This document shows, piece after piece, positions 1-5,438 of a stretch of 7,036 nucleotides of DNA (positions are counted from its first letter, which is position 1; each line of letters starts with the position of its first letter). The position numbers and the translations under genes are program-made. The notes beneath the pieces were generated by a model. That model saw only the letters and a program-made list of their open reading frames with translations. It was not told where the DNA came from and searched no databases. This stretch comes from CAZSPL01 sp964608735 (lineage in GTDB: Bacteria; JAJVIF01; JAPKYR01; CAZSPL01): NCBI GenBank assembly GCA_964608735.1, contig CAZSPL010000204.1:1-7036 (forward strand), given 5' to 3'.

Positions 1-68
1 GATAAGCTATGTTGATGCGTCCAGTTTGAAGCTATAAGCGCGGTAAAGGGGTGCCGCCCGGATTCTTC

Positions 69-77
69 TGATAGAAT
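69..77 (+). promoter_or_regulatory. possible extended -10 promoter element upstream of the DUF72 gene
   Basis: The sequence TGATAGAAT fits an extended -10 element: TG, one base, then TAGAAT, which matches TATAAT at five of six positions. No recognisable -35 hexamer lies 16-18 bases upstream, which is tolerable for extended -10 promoters. Transcription would begin near base 84 and give a leader of about 80 bases. The rest of the first 165 bases shows no gene I can support and no T-run terminator. Confidence 0.27.
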
Positions 78-165
78 GAATTAAGGCTTAAAAATGCACC
101 ATTCGTGACTGTCCCTACTTTTTTCGGGGTTGATAAGTATTTATTAATCGTTAATCATAGGAGCA

Positions 166-948
166 ATGACGAAACCGAAATTACATCTCGGGTTCTGCGG
201 ATGGTCCTACGATTTCCTCGTGGGGAAAAACAACTTCTATCCTCCGGGTACGAAGAAGGCCGACATGCTCGAGGAATACCGCACGAAGCTCGGCGCGGTC
301 GAATTCGATGCGCCGTTCTACTGGCGTCCGAAGGAGGGCAAAGAGGGTCCGGCGCAATGGCCCGGGCGCGACCTGACCGAGCGATGGGCTGAATTCCTCC
401 CGGCGGATTTCCACTTCTGCTCGAAAGCCCCCGGCCTCATGACGCACGACAAGAAACTTCGGGACTGCAAAGCCGAGCTGGATGCCTTCCTCGATGTCAT
501 GGCCCCGCTCGGGAAGCGTTTCAAAGCCATGCTTGTGGAAATACCATTCAGCTTCGAGGCGGATGAAGAGGCGCTCGAGTTTTTCCTCGACGACATCGAC
601 GGCCGTGTCCCCGTCGCGTTCGAGCCGAGGCATTTTTCGTGGCGGCGCACTATCGTCAGGGATCTGCTCACCGAACACAACGCCGCGTGGGTGAATACCG
701 ACAAGTTCAAGGAACCGGTATACACCGCCGACTGGACATATTTGAGATTCCTCGGCTCACGGAAAGATGTTCCCGACGACCGGCAGGGGGAACTCGTCAT
801 CGACCGCTCCGACAGGCTCGAGAGGTGGGCGAATTATCTCAAGAGCCTGCCGTCCGGCATCCGGCGGGCGTATGTCTTCCTCAACAACCATTTCGAAGGC
901 TCCGCCCACATTTCCCTCTCGCGCCTTGAAAAGCTCCTTGCCGGATAA
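166..948 (+). CDS. DUF72 (YecE-like) family protein
   Basis: This 260-residue protein matches the DUF72/YecE family over its full usual length. The family adopts a TIM-barrel-like fold and its biochemical role is not established; a soluble cytoplasmic location is inferred because there is no signal peptide or membrane segment. Family landmarks appear in order: GFCGWSY (9-15), FYP (24-26), VEFDAPFY (45-52), FHFCSK (82-87), the TH pair at 93-94, EPRHFSW (153-159), YLRFLG (192-197) and FLNNHFEG near the C-terminus (238-245). These conserved blocks carry the acidic, arginine, histidine and asparagine side chains thought to line the barrel mouth. The start is ATG 166 because GFCGWSY needs it and an in-frame stop lies just upstream at 145-147. 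The AGGAG at 159-163 sits only two bases before ATG, unusually close. It is separated from its neighbour by 151 bp and appears to be a single-gene unit. The family assignment is secure; the function is unknown. Confidence 0.95.
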   Translation: MTKPKLHLGFCGWSYDFLVGKNNFYPPGTKKADMLEEYRTKLGAVEFDAPFYWRPKEGKEGPAQWPGRDLTERWAEFLPADFHFCSKAPGLMTHDKKLRDCKAELDAFLDVMAPLGKRFKAMLVEIPFSFEADEEALEFFLDDIDGRVPVAFEPRHFSWRRTIVRDLLTEHNAAWVNTDKFKEPVYTADWTYLRFLGSRKDVPDDRQGELVIDRSDRLERWANYLKSLPSGIRRAYVFLNNHFEGSAHISLSRLEKLLAG

Positions 949-1022
949 CCGGACGCCATGGCATCACGAGGCTTTCGCGAAAGGGCTGTATCGGCGAGTT
1001 AACGCCATTCTGTCGGGGTTTC

Positions 1023-1056
1023 CTATTTTCAATGCATCTTAAAGTATCTAAAATAG
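1023..1056 (+). promoter_or_regulatory. promoter-like site enclosed by a 7-bp inverted repeat
   Basis: TTTTCA (1026-1031; four of six to TTGACA) and TAAAAT (1049-1054; five of six to TATAAT) are 17 bases apart, the optimal spacing for a housekeeping sigma factor. The pair is bracketed by CTATTTT (1023-1029) and its exact complement AAAATAG (1050-1056), so each arm overlaps a promoter hexamer. This could be an operator or an accident of A/T-rich hexamers. It lies about 45 bases upstream of the lipoprotein start at 1100 and would drive that gene. Confidence 0.4.
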
Positions 1057-1086
1057 AGGCTCGTCGATGTTGCATCAAATGCTGTT

Positions 1087-1098
1087 TCAGGAGGCTGA
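1087..1098 (+). promoter_or_regulatory. ribosome binding site that fixes the lipoprotein start
   Basis: AGGAGG at 1089-1094 is five bases before ATG 1100. This favours ATG 1100 over the in-frame ATG at 1067, which has no such site and would put eleven extra residues before the signal peptide. The block TCAGGAGGCTGA is identical to the one before the second lipoprotein gene (5425-5436). Confidence 0.85.
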
Positions 1099-1099
1099 A

Positions 1100-3511
1100 A
1101 TGAGACGACCGGCAGTTTTTTTCGCGATACTCCTCGCGGTCCTGATGATGGTTTCATGTTCGGGGGGCGGTGGAAATATCCTCGCGCCGAAAGATGAGGC
1201 GGCTGTTCCCATCGCCGACGCCGTCGGCTCGACGGCTTGCCTCGGACTCTGGCAGGCGGTCGCGTCGCCGGAATCAGGCACGCTCGAAATCACCGCCGTA
1301 CGGGAGAGCGAATACATGCTCAATGTCATCGGATTCCTCGAGCCCCCCGCCCTCGTCAACCTCCAGATAGATTTCAGCACGCTGTTCATCGATTTCGACA
1401 CGGATGAAATTTTCGTCGACGTAATCCTGAAGCATCCGCTGAATTCCCCGACGTTCAAGGGATTCGACGTAAAGGGGGTCGTGTTCGGGCCCAAGCTCGC
1501 CAACGCCGACGGCTACACGCCCGTGATGAATCCCGACATCTTCAGCGGCGTGCCGTTCGGATATTCCGACGGCTTGCTCGGGGCGCCGAACAGCGTCGCG
1601 AATTTCGACAATGAAATCTCCGGGTATAAATATTTCTGCGACGGGCTCGGCCTCAACGAAGACCTCGCCGAATTCTTCACCGACCCCGACAACCTCGACA
1701 ACAGGGGCGTGTTTCCCGACGGTGGAGTTCTCAGAAGGCACTATGACCTCGCGTGGGAAGGAAGCGGCTACGACCTGCTCGTATTCAACTACGCGGTCTA
1801 CGCCAACTACGACTGGCCTATCGGCGACCTTCCCGTCGACCTCGATGACTTCTCCATCTCAACCGCCAACAGCGCCGAAGCGTTCTGCGGCAAGATCACC
1901 GAAATCTCGAACAGCCTCTATTACCAGTCATCCGGGGGCGGCGGCGCGATAAGCCTCGAAGCGGAAATATGGGACTGGCAGAACAACATCGAAAGCGTGA
2001 GCATTCGTTCGCTCATCCCCGGCATCATCGACGAAACACCCGGCGTTCTCGTCGGGCCCGGCTCGACATCGCATTCGAATATTTATTCATTTAACAATAC
2101 CCCCGGCACACCGACCGGCTCGGGCGACATCGATATCGTCATCACCGCGTATGACCCGGAGACATTCGCCGAAGCCTGGTTCCTCGGCATGCTGCCGACA
2201 TACAACCCGCTCTATGATGAAAATGTCTACAACTGTTTCATCCACACAGCCTATGTCGCCGACTGCCCGCCCGCGAATATCACGAGCGTACAACCCGATG
2301 ACGGCTGGGCCGGGCAGATGCTTGCCCTGACGATAAGCGGGAATTTCATCGACGGCGCATACCTCGGCGTACGTCTCGAACACGCCGGCGAATCGGATAT
2401 CGTCGCCACAAATGTGGTTTTCGTGAATGCCAACACTATCACGTGCGACATCGACCTCGACGGCGCCGTCGGCGGGAACTGGGATGTCGTCGTCACCAAC
2501 GGATGCGGCACCGACGGCACTCTTACCGCCGGGTTCACGGTGAATGACTGCGCCGGGCAGAGCGAATGCCCGTCGGGAGCGTTCAATTATGCGAACCACC
2601 AGGGCCCGTTCATCCATTACAACTTCCGCGGCACCGCCGCGACGCGCGCTTCATCCACGCAGTATCTCATATGCACCGGCTATAAATCGACTATCCGGTA
2701 CCGCGTGTTCGCCTATGTGCCCGGCGCGACCGACTATGCATACATGACCGAGCAGATCGAGGAGGACGGCTTACTGCCGTATGACATCGCAATCGATTCA
2801 TCCGATCGCGTCTACTACTACTGCGGGCTTGCGCGCACGGAGGTACGGTATGTCGATTTTCTCGGCGACGGTTTCGGCACCTACGGGCAGCCGTTCGGGA
2901 TACCGGTTCCGTGGGGAGATATCCACCGGCTCTCGGTGGATCCCGACGACAACCCGGTGGTGCTGTGCCGTACGATTTCCGGTTCGCAGGAGCTGAGGAT
3001 TTACCACTGGAACGGCACGGACTGGGGCTCGGCGGTTTATGTGCCGTCCACTGTGCTCAGCGACAACGGCGGGAACTATACATACATAAACGATTTCGAG
3101 GTCAACCCGGTCACCGGCGATTATCTCATCACGACATACTACAACCCGCCCAAGTTCTACGCCGTCGACGACACCGGCACGATAGTCTATTCCGATGACG
3201 ACATCTGGGAGACCGGCGTCACCCCTGACGGTATCTATAGCGGCATCTACATCGACCACGACAGCCCGGACTGCCGGTTCCTGTTCAACGGCGCGCCATG
3301 GGTGTATATAAACGGCCCGCATGTCGGGGTGGCTCATTTCGCGCGATGCAACCCGGTATATGGTGAATGGACATACGCCACCACACCGAGCGGCGACTAC
3401 CCGTTCAGCGACGGCCGCGGCTCGGTGGTATGGGTGAATGGCACGCCGTATTTCTGCGGCACAAGCTCATACCGCTGGTATTCGACATACATCGAAGTCC
3501 CTGACTGGTAG
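1100..3511 (+). CDS. large modular lipoprotein with TIG/IPT-like and propeller-like regions
   Basis: This 803-residue protein has a type II signal peptide: arginines at 2-3, a hydrophobic stretch at about 5-18 and the lipobox MVSC with Cys20 as the lipid-bearing residue, followed by a glycine-rich linker. It should be anchored at the cell envelope. Residues about 44-380 form a beta-rich region I cannot assign to a named family; it has alternating hydrophobic strands and many Asp, Gly and Tyr residues. Residues about 392-481 (starting ANITSVQPDDGWAGQ and ending TAGFTVND) have the strand pattern of an IPT/TIG immunoglobulin-like domain, including the typical ...ISGNFIDG... turn. Residues about 509-803 contain repeated strand-turn units such as DIAIDSSDRVYY, RLSVDPDDNPVVL and DFEVNPVTGDYLIT, which resemble blades of a beta-propeller. 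Some fifteen further cysteines are spread along it, consistent with an exported protein. No catalytic motif is visible; binding of a polymer, surface or partner is an inference from architecture. It stands alone, with gaps of 151 and 268 bp on either side. Confidence 0.88.
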   Translation: MRRPAVFFAILLAVLMMVSCSGGGGNILAPKDEAAVPIADAVGSTACLGLWQAVASPESGTLEITAVRESEYMLNVIGFLEPPALVNLQIDFSTLFIDFDTDEIFVDVILKHPLNSPTFKGFDVKGVVFGPKLANADGYTPVMNPDIFSGVPFGYSDGLLGAPNSVANFDNEISGYKYFCDGLGLNEDLAEFFTDPDNLDNRGVFPDGGVLRRHYDLAWEGSGYDLLVFNYAVYANYDWPIGDLPVDLDDFSISTANSAEAFCGKITEISNSLYYQSSGGGGAISLEAEIWDWQNNIESVSIRSLIPGIIDETPGVLVGPGSTSHSNIYSFNNTPGTPTGSGDIDIVITAYDPETFAEAWFLGMLPTYNPLYDENVYNCFIHTAYVADCPPANITSVQPDDGWAGQMLALTISGNFIDGAYLGVRLEHAGESDIVATNVVFVNANTITCDIDLDGAVGGNWDVVVTNGCGTDGTLTAGFTVNDCAGQSECPSGAFNYANHQGPFIHYNFRGTAATRASSTQYLICTGYKSTIRYRVFAYVPGATDYAYMTEQIEEDGLLPYDIAIDSSDRVYYYCGLARTEVRYVDFLGDGFGTYGQPFGIPVPWGDIHRLSVDPDDNPVVLCRTISGSQELRIYHWNGTDWGSAVYVPSTVLSDNGGNYTYINDFEVNPVTGDYLITTYYNPPKFYAVDDTGTIVYSDDDIWETGVTPDGIYSGIYIDHDSPDCRFLFNGAPWVYINGPHVGVAHFARCNPVYGEWTYATTPSGDYPFSDGRGSVVWVNGTPYFCGTSSYRWYSTYIEVPDW

Positions 3512-3534
3512 AAGATATAAATCCGATTACCCGA

Positions 3535-3666
3535 ACCTGGTGGCACGGACACGCGAGTCTTCGAGCTCGCCCGTGTCTTGGCTTCGAGTTCCGTTCGGTG
3601 TCCCCTCCCTGACGGTCGGGGCTCGGGTTATCAAGACGCATACTGAAGTATGCGGTACCCGCGGGC
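3535..3666. repeat. structured intergenic DNA with several inverted repeats
   Basis: The gap between the lipoprotein and MBL genes (3512-3779) holds no supported gene but much potential secondary structure. GACACG (3548-3553) pairs with CGTGTC (3572-3577), with an inner CGAG/CTCG stem (3554-3557 with 3566-3569). CTTCGAG occurs twice in direct orientation (3559-3565 and 3582-3588). CGCATAC (3637-3643) pairs perfectly with GTATGCG (3648-3654) around a TGAA loop, and CGGGT (3624-3628) with ACCCG (3657-3661) encloses that hairpin. No T-run follows, so it is not a classical intrinsic terminator. It could be a dispersed intergenic repeat, an mRNA 3' end structure or a small RNA; I cannot tell which. 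Confidence 0.5.
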
Positions 3667-3711
3667 TATTCATCGAAATCTGTTAACGCGTTTCGTGTCT
3701 TTACACCTCGG

Positions 3712-3722
3712 GGGACTGTCCC
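3712..3722. repeat. GGGACTGTCCC short interrupted palindrome
   Basis: GGGA and TCCC flank CTG, giving a small hairpin. The nine bases GACTGTCCC also occur at 107-115 in the first intergenic region. From memory, GGGACTGTCCC-like sequences recur in intergenic DNA of several bacterial groups, sometimes near IS200-type or REP-associated transposases, but no transposase is present here. Confidence 0.3.
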
Positions 3723-3736
3723 AACGGCTGAATCTG

Positions 3737-3745
3737 TGATATTAA
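3737..3745 (+). promoter_or_regulatory. possible extended -10 promoter of the MBL/CPBP unit
   Basis: TGATATTAA lies in a conspicuous A/T-rich patch (3738-3749) within GC-rich DNA. It reads as TG, one base, then TATTAA, four of six to TATAAT. There is no convincing -35. Between it and the start codon lies a small GC hairpin, CCCC-GTGC-GGGG (3750-3761). Confidence 0.25.
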
Positions 3746-3768
3746 TATACCCCGTGCGGGGCAGTATC

Positions 3769-3774
3769 GAGGTG
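3769..3774 (+). promoter_or_regulatory. ribosome binding site supporting a TTG start
   Basis: GAGGTG lies five bases before TTG 3780. The next in-frame ATG of the gene is at residue 106, beyond the metal-binding motif, so translation must begin at this TTG or another non-ATG codon near it. Spacing and the intact N-terminal strand favour TTG 3780. Confidence 0.65.
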
Positions 3775-3779
3775 CATTA

Positions 3780-4604
3780 TTGAGCAGTCAGATAATTCCG
3801 CTTGGCGCCGGTGGATGGATACCCAACCGCAGTTTCGAGACCGCGTGTTATGCGTTCCGCCACGGCGCGAACCTCTACATCCTCGATGCCGGGAGCGGGA
3901 TAGCGCGGCTCCTCGACCCCGCCGATGAAACCCTCTGCGCGCTGAAAGAAAAAATCGCCCGCGTGTTCATACTTCTTTCCCACTACCATCTCGACCATTC
4001 CATCGGCCTGTTCTACCTGAAGGGGCTGTTCCCCGACATACCCACCTACCTCTTCGCACCCGGACGGGCCGTATATTCGCTCGATGCCACCGGCATGATG
4101 GAGAGCCTCTTCAAGCGGCCGCTCTCGCCGCGCGGCATCGCCGAGATCCACGGCCTGATGGAAATCAACGACCTTCAGCCCGGGGCGCAGAAAATCGGCT
4201 CGCTGAAAGTGACATGCCGGCTGCAGGAAAATCACTCCGACCCCTCACTCGGAATACGCATCGAAAATGCATTCGCCTATGTCACCGACACGGTTCCCGA
4301 ACGCGACACAATCAAGTTCATCGAGGGATGCGGCGTGCTGCTGCACGAAGTGTGGTTCTCGTCGCGCCAGAATTACCGCGGCCTCGATGACGATATGAAA
4401 TGGCATACCGAACAGGGCCACTGCGGCAATGTCGGCGCCGCCATCATCGCGAAGAGCGCGAAGGTCGACGAGCTGCGATTCATTCACCACAATCCCATGA
4501 TGAGCATCGACAAAGTGCAGCGACTCGCCGCCGAAGTCAGCTCCATCATGCCGAATACCATGATCGCGCGCGACCTTCTGCCGATAGACATTAAGCTCGA
4601 TTAA
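3780..4604 (+). CDS. metallo-beta-lactamase-fold hydrolase (RNase Z-like group)
   Basis: This 274-residue protein has the features of an MBL-fold metallohydrolase. The first beta-strand ends in DAGSG (36-40). The metal-binding motif is LLSHYHLDHSIGL, giving HxHxDH at His68, His70, Asp72 and His73. Later candidate ligands are His152 (ENHSDPSLG), Asp170 (YVTDT) and the His pair 236-237 (FIHHNPM). The C-terminal HTEQGHCGNVGAAIIAKSAKVDELRFIHH segment matches the pattern in RNase Z-like members, where a helix precedes a strand ending in the last histidine. A soluble enzyme with two zinc or iron ions is expected; the substrate could be RNA, a nucleotide phosphodiester or another ester and is not visible here. 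The TTG start may lower expression. Its stop TAA abuts the next start, pointing to an operon. It lacks the extra exosite arm expected of a long tRNase Z, so I do not name it rnz. Confidence 0.9.
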   Translation: MSSQIIPLGAGGWIPNRSFETACYAFRHGANLYILDAGSGIARLLDPADETLCALKEKIARVFILLSHYHLDHSIGLFYLKGLFPDIPTYLFAPGRAVYSLDATGMMESLFKRPLSPRGIAEIHGLMEINDLQPGAQKIGSLKVTCRLQENHSDPSLGIRIENAFAYVTDTVPERDTIKFIEGCGVLLHEVWFSSRQNYRGLDDDMKWHTEQGHCGNVGAAIIAKSAKVDELRFIHHNPMMSIDKVQRLAAEVSSIMPNTMIARDLLPIDIKLD

Positions 4605-5237
4605 ATGGACAACAAGAGAGGAATCCGTCTTAACTATCTCTCCCCCGGGCTTCCCTACCTGATGGTGCTCTTCGGCCTGCACATGCTCCACAACGCATGG
4701 ATAGCCTCCATTTTTCTACACCTGAGCCTCGTGCTCGTTCTTCTCATCAAGAAGCAGTCGGAATCGTTCCGCGGGATATTCCGCGGATTCAATTCAGCCG
4801 CCGCATTTATCTATATCATCATCGGCGCTCTCGCCGGTCCTGCCATAATCATTTTCTGGAGCCGGATGGAATTCAACGACCACGGCATCGGCGATACCCT
4901 CGCCGCTATCGGTCTCCATGGATGGGCATGGTATTTATTCATCCCCTATTACGTGCTCGTGAACGCATTCGTGGAGGAAGTCTTCTGGCGCGACTATGTC
5001 AACCCCGGATCCCGCCTGCTTTCGTGGATAGACCTCGTATTCGCCGGCTACCATCTCCTCGTGCTCATCCTCTTCATCAAATTCCCGTGGGCTATCGTGT
5101 CATTCGTCCTGCTTGCGCTCGCGTCGTGGGCATGGCGCTGGGCGGCCATCCGCTACAACGGCCTCGCGATACCGTTCCTCTCCCACGTCGCGGTGAGCCT
5201 GTCGGTGGCGATAGCGATCAACAGCCTCGCTTCATAA
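4605..5237 (+). CDS. CPBP-family intramembrane protease-like protein
   Basis: This 210-residue integral membrane protein has hydrophobic segments at about 13-33, 34-49, 64-85, 104-123, 141-160, 163-178 and 187-207. It carries the signature of the CPBP (Rce1/Abi-type) glutamate protease family: EEVFWR (Glu124, Glu125, Arg129) as EExxxR, FAGYH (Phe146, His150) as FxxxH and a third-motif histidine at His194 in LSHVAVS. In many members the third motif is HxxxN or HxxxD; here the final position is Ser198, a possible deviation. Family members include CAAX-type proteases and bacteriocin-immunity proteins, but many have unknown substrates. The start ATG follows the upstream TAA with no gap and has no clear Shine-Dalgarno site, which suggests translational coupling to the MBL gene. 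The AGAGGA inside its first codons precedes no usable start. The partner protein is not identifiable from the window. Confidence 0.88.
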   Translation: MDNKRGIRLNYLSPGLPYLMVLFGLHMLHNAWIASIFLHLSLVLVLLIKKQSESFRGIFRGFNSAAAFIYIIIGALAGPAIIIFWSRMEFNDHGIGDTLAAIGLHGWAWYLFIPYYVLVNAFVEEVFWRDYVNPGSRLLSWIDLVFAGYHLLVLILFIKFPWAIVSFVLLALASWAWRWAAIRYNGLAIPFLSHVAVSLSVAIAINSLAS

Positions 5238-5326
5238 TCACCGGACAGGGCATGCGAGCGCGAATCCCGACTCATTCCCTTGGAAATTCGGAACACATTT
5301 AAACCCACCCGGGCGCGATTGTAGTC

Positions 5327-5332
5327 TATAAT
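5327..5332 (+). promoter_or_regulatory. perfect TATAAT -10 element upstream of the acidic lipoprotein gene
   Basis: TATAAT is exact, but the 16-18 bases upstream hold only C-rich sequence and no -35 hexamer. The surrounding TCTATAATA resembles TCTAAAATA at 1047-1055 before the other lipoprotein gene. Transcription would give a leader of about 100 bases before ATG 5439. Apart from this element, the gap 5238-5438 shows no supported gene and no T-run terminator. Confidence 0.35.
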
Positions 5333-5424
5333 AAGCGGGGGGAAATCTTTGAGCCGTATCAAACATGCCGTGCATGCGGACGCGGCCCGAATCCACGGAA
5401 GCCGATGCATACATGGCGCTACAC

Positions 5425-5436
5425 TCAGGAGGCTGA
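5425..5436 (+). promoter_or_regulatory. ribosome binding site that fixes the acidic lipoprotein start
   Basis: AGGAGG (5427-5432) stands six bases before ATG 5439. It rules in that start over the in-frame upstream codon TTG at 5349, which would add 30 polar residues ahead of the signal peptide. Confidence 0.85.
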
Positions 5437-5438
5437 TT

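Noticed and set aside
2..37. Eleven open codons ending in TAA at 35-37 as the tail of an upstream gene
   Set aside because: It is too short to support; two of three + frames have stops close by and nothing in the residues is recognisable. It remains possible.
130..158. TTGATA with AATCAT 17 bases downstream as a promoter
   Set aside because: Transcription would start at about the start codon, which is incompatible with the ribosome binding site at 159-163.
181..678. Open reading frames on the - strand and in another + frame (105-392) overlapping the DUF72 gene
   Set aside because: The DUF72 motifs run through the full length of the competing frame, so these are shadows.
972..983. CTTTCGCGAAAG palindrome as a terminator of the DUF72 gene
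   Set aside because: The usable stem is only four or five pairs and no T-run follows.
1067..1099. ATG 1067 and TTG 5349 as upstream starts of the two lipoproteins
   Set aside because: Both lack a ribosome binding site and would place polar residues before the signal peptide, whereas AGGAGG sits correctly before ATG 1100 and ATG 5439.
1274..1741. Long open reading frames on the - strand inside the large lipoprotein gene, also at 2087-2617 and 2798-3337
   Set aside because: They lie wholly within a gene with a signal peptide and domain structure, and GC-rich codons often leave the opposite strand open. Their translations show no recognisable motif.
3541..3555. TGGCACGGACACGCG as a sigma-54 promoter
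   Set aside because: The -24 part fits TGGCAC, but the -12 part lacks the required TTGC at the correct spacing.
3438..3686. Open reading frame running from the end of the large lipoprotein gene into the gap
   Set aside because: It begins inside a confident gene, has no ribosome binding site and covers the inverted-repeat DNA, whose composition explains it.
5245..5290. Sequence after the CPBP gene as a dispersed repeat
   Set aside because: It looked vaguely familiar, but I find no second copy in this window and no clear inverted repeat to support it.
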